The translations under genes were made by a program, and so were the position numbers. Below are positions 49,201-60,172 of a DNA stretch of 64,000 nucleotides, in pieces. The notes below the pieces were generated by a model. The model searched no databases. It had not been told where the DNA came from and worked only from the letters and a program-made list of their open reading frames with translations. Source of the DNA: Lentinula raphanica (Eukaryota; Basidiomycota; Agaricomycetes; Agaricales; Omphalotaceae); assembly GCA_027919835.1 (NCBI GenBank), contig JANVFP010000012.1:1240001-1304000 (forward strand), given 5' to 3'. The number at the start of each line of letters is the position of its first letter. Position 1 is the first letter of the stretch.

Positions 49201-50941
49201 TCGTATGACTGGAGAGCCCGAGGAATTCTCCCTCAAGCCAGGTGATACTGAAGTCTTGGTTGCTGGATTTCCTTGGTAAGAGGTCATATCTTGTTGTTCC
49301 GCTGTATTTCCGAACCTTTTGACCTTAGTCAACCACATTCCTCCCAAAATATGTACAAGGTTGCCAATGACACCAAGACTAACCTCATCCTCCCGCTACT
49401 CAGTTTGATTGATTTCTTGAGACAAAAGATTGTGATCCTAGAAAATGTTCTAGGATTCTTATATTGTCCATTGATGGCAGTCCAAAAAGGAAAATATCGT
49501 CTCGAAGGTGGTATCGAACAGGGTGTGCTCAAGTTGATTATTAGAGTGCTTATTGAGATGGGGTTTGTTGGTTTTCTCTATCATCAACAGCCAATACTGA
49601 GTCAATTTCTGTAGGTATCAAGTTCGATTTTCCCTCCTTCAAGCAGCACATTACGGCGCACCCCAAAGTCGTGTTCGTTTTTTCATGATTGCGTCACAAG
49701 CGGACGTTCCGTTACCGGAACTTCCACAACCTACACACCATTTTCCTAGAGAAGGTGTGGCTCCGTACATGCGCATATCTTTGAAAAACGATCGGACTAT
49801 CGAACCTATAGAGACTACTCCCGGGACGGCGCTTCTACCTCTGGTCACAGTTGCTGACGCTATTGGAGATCTTCGCCGATTTGATTGGTGAGTGGTCAGA
49901 GTACTTACTCATCGTAGGTTGTGGTCATGAATCATTTTTACAGGAAACACCCTTCCCTACTGAACTGGACCGTCAAGCAACGTCAAGAGGCTGCAAGGCG
50001 TAGAGTTACTATTCCGACTGTTCCGTGTAGAACTGACCTTCGAGCTGGGTGGGGGTTGGGTGAAGATTTGTCTCCCTACGAGCATCGAGCGCGCACAAGA
50101 TTTCAGATGGAAGCACGCGTGCAAGCCCCCGCCTCACATGCTCAGCATTATACACGGCATTTTCCACCCAAAACGGTCGAAAGGTGATTCTGATTCTGAC
50201 ATCACTGTCGTGTCTCTGATATGTTCTCTTCCGTGCGTGCTCAGAGTAGTGAATATCAAGCTTGAACCCGGCTCAGATTTCCGAGGTGAGTCCGTGGTTC
50301 GATGAATTTGTTTCCTATCTGTGACTTTGGCTAGGATTACCGCCACATCTGTCGGAATTCCAGTACTGGAATCCCACTTCCTCTATCGCCAAGAATCGAG
50401 GAATCAAGAGTAAGCAAATATACACCTCTGCAACAGGAGAAATTTGATCAGGTCATTAGGTCTCTACAAGCGGTTGGATCCTGACCGTTATTTTATGACC
50501 ACGATGACCAATGTCAGCCCAACGGCGAAACAGTGTGTTGTCATACACCCATTCGTACGCCCTCTCTATAATTCACAGTACTAACTGAGTCATCTCCCAT
50601 ATATGATATCATGAACCATTCTAGTGCCGTCGTATCCTGACGGTTCGTGAGCTTGCTCGTTCACAGGGCTTTCCAGATCATTATAGTTTCTTCGCTATCG
50701 ATGACAATATCATCACGGTGAGTTCACTCTGATCAAACAGAGAATAACTCTTCATCCTTCTCTTTTGTAGATGGTGTGTTGCTCTTCCCTGAGAGCACTA
50801 CTCTTGACCCGTAATCTCTTTACTTAGCATCGTTGTATCGGCAACGCGGTCCCTTGGCAGCTGTCTCTCGCTTTGGGGCGAGAGGTCAAGAAGGCTTTGC
50901 ACGAGAAATGGAAAAAACGCGAACAGATTGTTATTGACTGA
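46237..50941 (+). CDS. DNMT1-type DNA (cytosine-5) methyltransferase
   Basis: A maintenance-type C5 methyltransferase acting on nuclear DNA. The N-terminus (46237) is basic and short; its splice to the next exon near 46460-46550 is uncertain. An RFD-like replication-foci region follows (IRNLWDFTIFDPLHGNKVMS, WYILQMPSPQYKDFLREFYL), then two BAH-like segments (FARIINIDIDLQVAHVQWFE; RGRSFHIDDYILYESSEVGP). Catalytic motif I is ALDVFGGSGAFGMAL (about 48921-48965). Motif IV, GFPCQPHSSQN, has its catalytic Cys codon split by an intron (about 49267-49345). ENV (motif VI) is near 49440, QVRFSLLQAAHYGAPQSRVR (motif VIII) near 49620-49680, and IGNAVPWQLSLALGREV (motif X) near 50830-50890. Motif I reads FGGSGAFG rather than the usual FSGCGGLS, a possible lineage feature. 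All catalytic motifs seen are intact. More than ten introns. Confidence 0.9.
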
Positions 50942-51530
50942 ACAGGTTAGTGCATACTTGCCAGTGTTCAATATCAATATTGAGTTCCCCTCCGAGAACA
51001 AGGTGTATCTGGAGGAGGATCGCCGTCATGCACTAACTCCTGCTGATAGTCATCTATACAGTTTATGATGGAGGTCAGGAAGGAAGGAAGGAAGGAAATT
51101 ACACGGCTCCATCTCAGTAGATTAGTTTCCTCGAACTTTTGTGTGGATGCAAGACCAATGATCAAAAGCGGGACCAGGAGCATCATACACCTTTGAACGG
51201 TGATCATCACATATGATACTTGATACATGCGGGCGGGAAGTAACGAAACAGATACGGTCATCCGAGATGGTGTATTGCCAGCAGGCATTGACTCACAATA
51301 AGAAGAGACAGTTCATAGCTTTTCATTATGACACGTCTGTAATAAACATCTTCAACAAGTATGAACGTATGAGTCGGACTACAGCGATAGCCAGCACGAG
51401 CAGCATTTATCAATTGTGTGATGTTGTGGCAGCGCGTTTTTGCATCCGGTAATATGCATTTGCTGGCAGGTGTATTATACCTCGGGAGACTATCGGAAAT
51501 GGACGGGGGCAAGGTGGAGATGCAAGACAA
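50942..51530. other. convergent intergenic region with a (GGAA)n microsatellite
   Basis: About 590 bp between the DNMT1 gene and a minus-strand gene. It contains about five GGAA units at 51077-51097. No gene is supported. Confidence 0.4.
51077..51097. repeat. (GGAA)n microsatellite
   Basis: A perfect tetranucleotide tract of about five units, lying in the 3' region of the DNMT1 gene. Confidence 0.8.
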
Positions 51531-52502
51531 TCATACAAGGACAAGTTCCGCATTCTCTGTCAACGGAATAACAGCAGTTGAGCTTGGGTGACTCGAGTCA
51601 CCCAGTGGGATATCCTTGGTCTGGGTTGACGCATTCTGCAGATGTGTAGACAACTCTGTGGTTGTTTGCTGATACACTGGCGACGACTGCTTTGAGTTGG
51701 AAGTGAGAATGAGGTATAAGACGGAGATCTCCATGGCGCTGATGAAGAATGTTCTTTGAAACATATATACGAGGCGTATCATCGCGCCAGGAAGAATGGA
51801 TGAGAGGTATTCAGCCAAGTCCGAACGAATCACCCATGCGCAAGGAACTAACGGAAGACCGTGCACGATAACAGATGTGTGTGGATGTTGTGCATGTTCT
51901 CGTGGACGATTGTAAACGCTATCGTTTATGATGATGACCATTAGGAGAAACAGGACGTATACCCCTGAGAGGTACGATCTCCTCTCCTGCCGGGAGGTTT
52001 CCGCGGAGCACAAACATTGAGATGCGTGCTCTCTATCCGAGATATCTGCATCGAGGTCTTCCGCACTCACGGATTCGGAGGCAGATCCGTGTTCTCCGCA
52101 CCCACTGAGGCTGAAGAACTGGGCCAAAGAATGCAGGGATTTGAACGTGACGACAAAGAGCCTATACCACAGGTATACAAAGGCACTACAGGCCAAAGCA
52201 CTAGCCTGAACCTGCGTACACCATTCGGCGATCTCGAGTTTGACTGATAGGAGCTCGAGTTGTCTCTTTGTGGGATGCGGCAGGAGGAACGAGAGGAATG
52301 GTCGTGGATAGGTCAGGAGGATTTCCGAAAGGATGGTGAGGGTTATAATAAACGAAAGGACGATCAAGAGTAGATACAGGTGCGTTCGAGATGCAAGCCC
52401 TTGGCGTTTCTTGCATGAGATTGTTGGCGGCGATGGCAGGGATGAACGTTCCAATTCCAAGAAAGATTTGTCGTCGGATACGGCTGGGCTAGTGGGATAC
52501 AT
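51531..52502 (-). CDS. polytopic membrane protein, function unknown
   Basis: An intronless 323-codon frame. Clear hydrophobic spans are LYLLLIVLSFIITLTILSEI, VQASALACSAFVYLWYRLFV, LSGVYVLFLLMVIIINDSVY, a weaker segment around VHGLPLVPCAWVIRS, and MFQRTFFISAMEISVLYLIL. They are separated by a Ser/Glu/Asp-rich cytosolic-type loop (about residues 130-170). The C-terminus is Ser/Thr-rich and soluble. Four or five membrane spans are likely. No family is recognised. Coding status is supported by length, the membrane-protein pattern and a clean ATG at 52502. Confidence 0.7.
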   Translation of the reverse strand: MYPTSPAVSDDKSFLELERSSLPSPPTISCKKRQGLASRTHLYLLLIVLSFIITLTILSEILLTYPRPFLSFLLPHPTKRQLELLSVKLEIAEWCTQVQASALACSAFVYLWYRLFVVTFKSLHSLAQFFSLSGCGEHGSASESVSAEDLDADISDREHASQCLCSAETSRQERRSYLSGVYVLFLLMVIIINDSVYNRPREHAQHPHTSVIVHGLPLVPCAWVIRSDLAEYLSSILPGAMIRLVYMFQRTFFISAMEISVLYLILTSNSKQSSPVYQQTTTELSTHLQNASTQTKDIPLGDSSHPSSTAVIPLTENAELVLV

Positions 52503-54172
52503 ATTGACGGACTGGTAGCTGAAGTAGTCTGATAGACCACAAGAGCCCCGGTGAGCGACAAGAGGGCGACAAGATGGAAGTAAAGGAGAGACGAACGCTT
52601 TATATTGGTTTCATGGTTCAATTCAGAGGTACTTATGTTTGGAACGGTTGCCACGCTTGCCAAGCATCTACATCCTGCATCAGCATGGAGAAGTTTCGGA
52701 GACTGAATGGCGATTTCCTCACCGACGAAGATCAAAAGCTCTGAAGTTCCGAAACCCTACAGCCTCGGACGTTCATTTAGTTGGCTGATAACGTTGGATG
52801 TAAGTGCGAAGCGTAGTTGCGAACTGAGGTGGCACGAAGGCAAAGAACTCATGTTTTTCCACAGTGAAATTTCCGGACAATCCGGATCTCAGGTTGACGT
52901 CGAATTTATGAGATACACCAGAGATACACTTGGCTTTTGCTAGGCACAGGGACCTGTACGACGTGTCGTGAAAACAGTTGGCCGAGAGCAAAGCTTCAGT
53001 GGTGTGATTGACAGTCTGGTAGCAGTGGATGTTAGTAGTTTTTTCCACTCTCCCCGTTCTACCTCTCAAAAAAAAAACTGTCTTCAGAACCGGACTCACA
53101 AATTTGGAATGGAACTGCCTTCCAACGCCTTCCTTATCTCAACCAAAACTGCCGTTCATTGATGAAGGACCATACTACCTCATACTACTGCGAAATATTG
53201 CTCTACGGATCTATCGACTTCGTTAATCGCTTCATCGGTCATCATTTCCTACTACTCTCGCTAGCATCTCAGATGTACAACTTTCGAAAAGTCCTTCTCC
53301 ACTTTCAACATCCTCACCGTCTCGTTGGGTCTCCGTATTGGACAATGAACGATACGTCAAATCGTGCTCTTCTCATAATGGACCCTACGATGCCAACTTT
53401 GCAAATTTGAACCTTCGCCTCCTCCTCCTTCTGGGCTCTACTGCTGCTCATCACCCATTGGAATTGATTCCATGAACACCAATAATGTTTTCCACGTTGT
53501 TTCACGCTGGTTTACCGTTTACGTGCTCAACATAGTAGAGACCTATGTCAGAGCTCATCGACATCATCGTAGGATAAGGAGAGGCCGAGTTTCAGGTCTG
53601 GGTCCGAGCAATGCTCTCGCAGGAAATCTCACAAAGCAGATTGTGTTTTTTGGCGTTCTAAATATATATCCCGGCCCCTACCGGCTGCCTCAGGCTATTG
53701 TTCTCCACAATGACCCCTTCTTCCCTTCTTTCATCAAGCACCCATAGCAGGCTGGCGGGCCTCTATATTCTGCTATTCAAAGCATTCAAAGAGCCAAATG
53801 ACTAGTACATAGAGTAACAATCCTCCTAATGGATGATAGGCGACTCGCTCTGGGTTCATCTCACTGATCTCAGCATCTCCTTGTGCACATGTACACGTCC
53901 CTTGAGGTCCCTTGTAAGCGGTGCGGCTCAAGTTCAATGTCATCGATGTAACAAACATTTTCGTTCATTTTCTACATAACAGTACACTTTGGAATTCGAG
54001 CAGCACCTCATCAGGCGGGTACTGGACCGTAGGGCGAACGGCCAAGCAGTCTAGGCCATTTCTTTGTGGATCTCAGGTGCATTGCCCCGACACTCCTGTA
54101 GGTAGAAATGGACTTAGCGAGGGGCGGTCATCAATTCAGGCTGGCTCACCTACTATAAGCCATGCATAGACC
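52503..54172. other. gene-poor region
   Basis: About 1.67 kb between two minus-strand genes. Frames of 60-120 codons occur on both strands, but none shows splice or family support. No inverted-repeat element was recognised. Confidence 0.4.
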
Positions 54173-55148
54173 TCAGTGTGAGCTTTTTGACTTGCCCGGC
54201 TTTAACTTGCCAAACAAGCTTCGGAGGGTCTCCCTCGTGCTCTTCTCTGGTTGTGGCAGCGTCGGATAAGTTGCCCCTGGCACATCCCTGACCTTCGTCC
54301 CCTGCACAGGTCCTGCACAGGTCTCGCATCCCGCTGGAGCTCCACAGTGTTGACATGCTCGCATGACTCGTCCTCTACAGTCTTTACACTCTGTCATCTT
54401 CCTCACGGTGACTAACCACTTTTCCTCACTAAGCACCCCAAGGATCTGACCATGAATCTCGTCATATACATTTGTCGTCAAGTTCGCATGAACTTCATCC
54501 CCAGGCTTCAAGCTATAACATGGGTACCAACTCACTGCGGAATCAATCCTGGACATGAACTTATGCCCGAATCGCTCCGTAAACCGCGGGTTAGAGACCT
54601 CCTCGAGGTCGACTTTGTCAATGTAAGTGACCAGCGTGTTGAGGACCTCTTTCCGTACTTCGATCAGTTGCCGAACTTTTTTCTCTGCGTTGGTGGGAGA
54701 GCGGTTGGTAGGGTTCGGATCGACGTTTTCGAGTGACAGGAAATCACTGTCGTCTGGATAGTCTGGGAAATCAATGTAGTGGTGGATGTACCGTGTCGGG
54801 GTCCAAATCAAGGAAGAAGAGCCTGTGGGGTGAGTTTGGGTGGCCAGGTCATTGTCGTTTGGACTCCGTACGGATGATGGTGTTGCCAGGCCGGAGTTGT
54901 ATGAATCCGGTGGCGTGACCAGGCTTTCGAAAGAAGTTGATTGAGGGACAGAAGGAGCTTTTGGCCCTCCCGGTGCTTGACCAGAAGGAATCTGTTACAG
55001 ACAGTATATGTAAGGCAAACACTGCTCTATTGTTATATCTTCTAGAACTCACGGGGATCGCATAGCAGAATGGAAATAGTGGCACCAGTATCAATACAAG
55101 TACCTGAACCACTACTCCTGCTCGAAACTTGCTCGAAGCGGCGTTCAT
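54173..55148 (-). CDS. secreted or membrane-anchored CxxC protein, function unknown
   Basis: Two exons joined by an intron of about 65 nt (about 54990-55055). The N-terminus (55148) is a signal peptide or anchor (VVVQVLVLILVPLFPFCYAI). A Ser/Pro-rich linker follows, then a soluble domain with YIHHYIDFPDYPDDSDFLSL and FTERFGHKFMSRIDSAVSWY, and a Cys cluster reading CKDCRGRVMRACQHCGAPAG then CETC. The three CxxC pairs resemble a zinc-binding rubredoxin- or DnaJ-type knuckle. The C-terminus is basic (KLKPGKSKSSH). No family was recognised. If the N-terminus is a true signal peptide, the Cys cluster would be in an oxidising compartment; if an anchor, orientation is unknown. Confidence 0.65.
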
Positions 55149-56031
55149 CGGTCGATGATCAGAAATCAGAGGTGATAAAAATGAAACAGGGAAACTTCAA
55201 AGAGCGATAATCCGAACTATGATCAGCCGCAGACAATAAGTATAGTCGATCAATTAGTACAAGTGAGTACTCGGAAAAGAAAGCTCTTGGTACAACTCAC
55301 GTAGTCTTATAGGTTGACCTTTCACTTCTTCTCTACTATGACCAGCACGAAAGAAGAAGAAAAAAATGTATAGGTTTTGGGGCAAATGGACGTTGGTGTT
55401 GATCGTTGATCGTTGGTGGGTTCAAGGTTGATACTCGAGAGTGGGTGAGAGTGGGTGAGTCTAAATGGCGCTCTCCTTTTCAAAGTTTATGACATGACCT
55501 ATGCACTGCTTTCTGACACATCCCTATCCCACCATCTCTGATGAACAGTCTGCATCACAAGGCATTCAACGATTACATAGTAGCCATTATTTCTCAAATC
55601 ATAGGGCATGGATCATGGACCATCGAATGCGCGAAGATTTTCACTTCCTCTCACTCCTCAGATGGCGAATAGCTTTGGGCTCAGTGTCCATCTTTTCCTA
55701 TTCCACAGATCTCAAGTGAGAGGAGGGTTATTAGTCTCCTAGGTACATTATATGTACGTCGACTGCTAACCGAAATCACATCGCCCGTCGGCGGTTGGTT
55801 CATTGATTTGTTTTATCTGCTGGCAAACCTTGGCAAACACGACTCTACTTAACTTTGTCAAAAGTTGGAGGATGGGGCCGAAGATGCTAGCGAGAGATAA
55901 CGCGATGAGAGGCGATGATCATAGATCAGCGCTTAAATGTGTGTTTGTTTTTGTTTGTCCAAATGTTTATCTGCGAAAGAGACCTTTGTCTTTTGAGAAC
56001 TTTCAACTCGGAATTCTCTCAACGGTGAACC
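55149..56031. other. divergent intergenic region
   Basis: About 880 bp between divergent genes. Short duplicated strings occur near 55395-55455 (GTTGATCGTTGATCGTTGG; GAGAGTGGGTGAGAGTGGG). No gene is supported. Confidence 0.35.
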
Positions 56032-57556
56032 ATGCGAGTGGAATTCGAATCCTTGCCCAACGAAATCCTCCATACTATCATTAACTATGCTGCATATGAC
56101 AGTCTCAGCCGCGACGCCAGCTATCTGTTCAAATATGCTACGCTAGAACTTCGTGTACTCTCTGTAGTCAATTGGCGGCTACGTCACCTTTGTCTGCCTT
56201 TCCTGTTCGCAAACATCAAAATAACGGATACTAAGGATGCAGAAGACCTGGAGAAGTATCTGGCGCTTTTATCGAAGTTTACACTGTATGTCTCTGTATG
56301 TCTTTGCCAAATTACTGTCCATCCTGAAACCGATGTTTGCAGAGTCATGATGATATACGGTCAAACTTCTGTGTCTGAAACGATACTGTCTCGAAATATA
56401 CCCCAATTCGAGCGGCTTTCATGTGTCGACATGCGACTCCGTAACTCTGATGGACGAACTGTTTTGCTCAAAACAGTACTTGCTCAACCTACTGTCACAG
56501 TGGTTCTGGTCGACAGTCTACCTGACAAGTCTATGTGCAATGATGAACTGTCGAAAGTCTTGCTCAGATCGATAGATCAATACGACGCCTTCTCTCCGCG
56601 GTTACAACCTTACCTGAATCGAGGCATCAGAGTGAATAGCCTGGAGATCTTAGAACCTCGCGGCCTCTACGAAGTTGTCAATCGTTCTGAGTTTCCTGTT
56701 CTCTCCGGATTGAAGAAAATCCAACTGTTTGTGCGTAATAATCCTTTGCCAACTTCGTTCCTGTCCAAACTCTTGTCAACCCATCCAACGTTCAATGAGC
56801 TGCTGCTCCTCGAATATCCTCAACTATCTCAATCCGTTCATCATACGCCCCCTTTCATATCTTCTTTCATCAAGGAATCTCAACGGCACAAGTTCATCGA
56901 GCATTTCGTGTTTACACACCTTGTATTTCGTAGGGGTTCCATAGGCCAATCCACGCATGAGTGGTATGTTATGGACCTCGCCTTGAATGCCATTTCTGCC
57001 GATATGTCTCTGGTGGAAATGCTCGCGCGCGTTGCCTCTTCATTCCCGCAACTCAAAAAGCTTACTCTGAACCTTAATCGTCACCAGGCGACATACCATA
57101 TTGTGTGTTCTTCTATCCTCCGCTTTGATTCATACTCATCATCATGTTCAGAATGATCTTGCACCAGTATTCGGGCACTTTTCGTCTCTCCAATCTTTGC
57201 ATTTGTTCATGCTCTACCGACGACTCGACTTTGGAAACACTGAATTCCCGCCACTTATTCGCACAAATGGCGCCACGAACTCGGACGATGCTAAGCTTGC
57301 TCGCGTGGAAACCGGGCTACTCTGGTTTGCATCATGGGTCGCGAGAGAAGCTCGAAACTTGGATTACGTCTTCACCGACTCGGATACGGTACAACCCTGG
57401 CGTCTTCTAGGGTCATTTTCTATGAAGAATGCTGACCGGGATGTTTTTGGGCGCATTCAACGATTTACAGGAGGAGTCAGTCTGCATTCTGAAATCTCAG
57501 TGGAGACTGGTTTACTCCCACCTGGTTTTGTACCGACGAGAACTTCCCTCGCATGA
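56032..57556 (+). CDS. F-box protein (copy 1 of a paralogous pair)
   Basis: The F-box-like N-terminus MRVEFESLPNEILHTIINYA continues with RVLSVVNWRLRHLCLPFLFA. The rest consists of LRR-like helices and strands such as IPQFERLSCVDMRLRNSDGR and LAQPTVTVVLVDSLPDKS. Three exons: a ~60-nt intron beginning GTATGT after 56286, and one beginning GTGTGT after 57101 that joins ATYHI to NDLAPVFGHFSSLQ. These sites are conserved in copy 2 at 59320. It probably recruits an SCF substrate; target unknown. The stop codon lies only 16 bp before the inverted-repeat element at 57573, so that element falls in the expected 3' UTR. Confidence 0.8.
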
Positions 57557-57572
57557 TGTACATAGTACATAC

Positions 57573-58230
57573 TAGCCTGGTAACCAAGCGTTCAGCTCGC
57601 TGAACGCTTGGAAAAAGTCACTTACGTTTTGAATACGACATTTTTAACCGACGCTTATTACTGGTGCCTGCAAATATATGCCATATAAGGCAGGTATGAT
57701 AACGGAATAGATAAGATACGAAAATCTCAATTCAAAAGCATTATGGACTTGCTCGACTGCAAACCACTCAATAGTCATTCTAGTATTCTACTTAGTACAT
57801 CTCTAGACTATGAACTCATAAAATCTGCCTTCTTCTCTGGCATGTCACTCAAGGATCCAAAGCCCCAAATCTTAGAGTCTGCGCTGTCTGTATAACAGTC
57901 TAACAGAGAAAAGATACATTACTTCAATGCTCAGTGAGGCTGGTACAAAAGACTTGTTATAAGTATTCTCTGAGCCTCCAGTAGCACATGTACTTTATTC
58001 TATTCCTAGGAAGCGAGAAAACAAGGCTGTCAGAACTAACAGGACCATGTTTACTGAGATTCACAGTTGGAGAATGAACGAGAATGGGTGGTTTGCAGTC
58101 AAGCGCAACGACGGCGCCGTAATGCTTTTGAATTGAGATTTTCGTATCTTATCTATTCCGTTATCATACCTGCCTTATATGGCATATATTTGCAGGCACC
58201 AGCAGTGCTGAACGCTTGGTTACCAGGCTA
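57573..58230. mobile_element. non-autonomous inverted-repeat element with 9-bp target duplication
   Basis: A 658-bp element. The ends are 24-bp perfect inverted repeats beginning TAGCCTGGTAACCAAGCGTT. The 9-bp target duplication AGTACATAC is at 57564-57572 and 58231-58239. A second, perfect 82-bp inverted pair lies inside (57662-57743 against 58120-58201). A short palindrome, CCAAGCGTTCAG with its inverse CTGAACGCTTGG, sits at the left end. No transposase is encoded. The 9-bp duplication and long inverted arms suggest a MULE/foldback-type element; that class is inference. Confidence 0.88.
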
Positions 58231-58666
58231 AGTACATACTAAGGCTGCTCAATTCTTATGGTTTTCCGACCATTTTACTGGGTATCGAAGTCCAAAAAAG
58301 GGAAAAAAGAAAGAAAAAGAGAGAGAATTCATTTGAAAAATCGTACACTTCAAATCGAGTTCTAAGATATTCAATATACATATGTACTATCATACCGTAC
58401 TCAGATTTCATCAAATCCTTTAGCCAGAAGACTTGGCAAGAGGCTTCGCCAATTGGCCATTTAACTTTTAAGCGCTCGAGCGCTTATTAAGCAGGCTCAA
58501 GGTCATGACCAGTAGAGAATGGTAGAACCGACGCCAGACCAACGCGGCCTCAAGTTCACCATTGATATTTTGGAACCTACAGAAGAAAGCTATCAGAGTA
58601 ACGGTCTTTGCACGGGGCACTGCTTTCAAGATCAAAGTGTTGAGCAAGCGCGGCTTAGCGCCGAGG
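58231..58666. other. short intergenic segment with an 18-bp palindrome
   Basis: Lies between two inverted-repeat elements. TAAGCGCTCGAGCGCTTA at 58469-58486 is a perfect 18-bp palindrome. No gene is supported; a weak plus-strand frame begins at 58519 but runs into the next repeat. Confidence 0.35.
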
Positions 58667-58874
58667 GGATGTTATCTGCATGTTATCTGCATCTCTTTAT
58701 GTTCCTGGCATCTCAGTCTGTTTTTCATTGTACAGAAAGCTATATTACATTGATACAGAATGGAAATATATGATACTGAGAGTCTACAGCTCATTCTATA
58801 GCTCCATTGCTGGGTAGAAATCCATAACTCGAGTATATGTTATCTGCACGGCAGATAACATGCAGGTAACATCC
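58667..58874. repeat. small inverted-repeat element (possible MITE)
   Basis: Arms of 24 bp (58667-58690 and 58851-58874) match with one mismatch; the left arm begins GGATGTTATCTGCATGTTAT. The element is 208 bp. A perfect short hairpin, TGTTATCTGC with its inverse GCAGATAACA around ACG, forms at its right end. No clear target duplication is seen, so transposition is not proven. Confidence 0.6.
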
Positions 58875-58889
58875 GTGGGAACCCAGTTA

Positions 58890-59301
58890 CAGCATATCCG
58901 GAAAACCTTGTCAGTGCAGGTTTTTTTTGACCGCCCGAAAAATAAAAGGTACCGAGTCTAAGCGAGGCAAGTAATTGAGTATAAGCGAGGTGAGATATTG
59001 GATATCAGGATCAGCATTATTACTGCAGTTCACCTTTCAAAGATTTTCATGTCTGTATGGCCTTCAAGCACATCAAGCATGGGTATCAAGCTTCCACCAA
59101 TGCAAATCATCACATAACTGCCCATTGTGGGCCATAATGAGAGAGCAAAAGGCTTGTGAGTGTGATGCACACTTCAAGGGTGACAATGATCTGGCTCACT
59201 TAGAGTCGCTTAGAGTCGCTTGTACTCGGTACCTTTTCTTTTTATTTTATTTTTTGTGCCGGCGAAATAACGTGCACTGACAAGGTTTTCCGGATACGCT
59301 G
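58890..59301. mobile_element. MITE copy B (TA target duplication)
   Basis: A 412-bp element with inverted ends CAGCATATCCGGAAAACC (left) and the inverse of CAGCGTATCCGGAAAACC (right). TA flanks lie at 58888-58889 and 59302-59303, as for Tc1/mariner-type elements. The interior aligns with copy A at 44881-45483 apart from the nested insertion there. It ends 18 bp before the ATG of F-box copy 2 at 59320, so it occupies the core promoter or 5' UTR position of that gene. Confidence 0.88.
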
Positions 59302-60104
59302 TAAACCATCATCGACATCATGCGACTGTGCCTGTCGCTGCCCAACGAGCTACTTCACTCTATCACTGAATATATCGCGTATAATCCCAATCTGCCAAAT
59401 TCCGCTACAAGCTCTTTGGTCAGACGTGCTTCACCGGAGCTCCTTGCACTCTCTGTAGCCAATTGGAAGCTGCGTCGAATTTGTATGCCCTTTCTCTTCG
59501 CGAACATCACAATTAGAGGCGTTGATGATGCACGAAAATTGGTGGACGACCTTGCGCTCATTTCAAGATCGACGAAGTATGGTCTACAGGTACATCATGC
59601 TGTCCAGACTCCATTCTGACCAATGTTCGCAGTATTCTGGCCATAAGTTACATCACTAATTTCACTGAAACGGGTGATTGGATCTTGTCCCAAGTCCTGC
59701 CCCAACTCCCAAAACTGTGTCATATCGAGCTGCAAGATTGTCGTCATAGAACTGCTCTGCTCAGAGTGATACTTGCACAACCCACTGTCACTTCGGTTCT
59801 GGTTTACGAATTACCAGAAAAGACAGTTTGCAATGAAAATCTGTCAAAAGTAATCCTTGACCGCGAAGGCTCAGCCAAGGTCTTCTCCCCTGCTTTCGAA
59901 AACTACTTGGATAGAGGCATGAAACTTGTGAAGTGGGCCATTGCCCTGCATGGCATACACGAGTCCGAAGTAGTTGTGGAATATGGTTGAGTGACTTGAG
60001 TCCATGCAGCATGCAAGATCAACAAGTCATGCAACCGTAGTATGCACCCAAACAGATCTAGGTTCAACTACTTAACTTGTATTTGAGTTTACGAGATGAG
60101 AGGG

Positions 60105-60172
60105 CAGCGCAGTGGTAAGAGTCTCGAAGAGAGGAAATCAGTGAATACTAAACAGACATGAGTTCAAGAATT
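60105..60172 (+). other. tRNA-like A and B box pair (possible SINE relic)
   Basis: GCGCAGTGGTAAGAGTCTC at about 60107-60125 resembles a pol III A box (tRNA D-arm). GAGTTCAAGAATTG at about 60160-60173 weakly resembles a B box. Spacing fits a tRNA with a long variable arm. No complete cloverleaf with paired acceptor ends can be drawn, so it is not called a tRNA. Confidence 0.25.
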
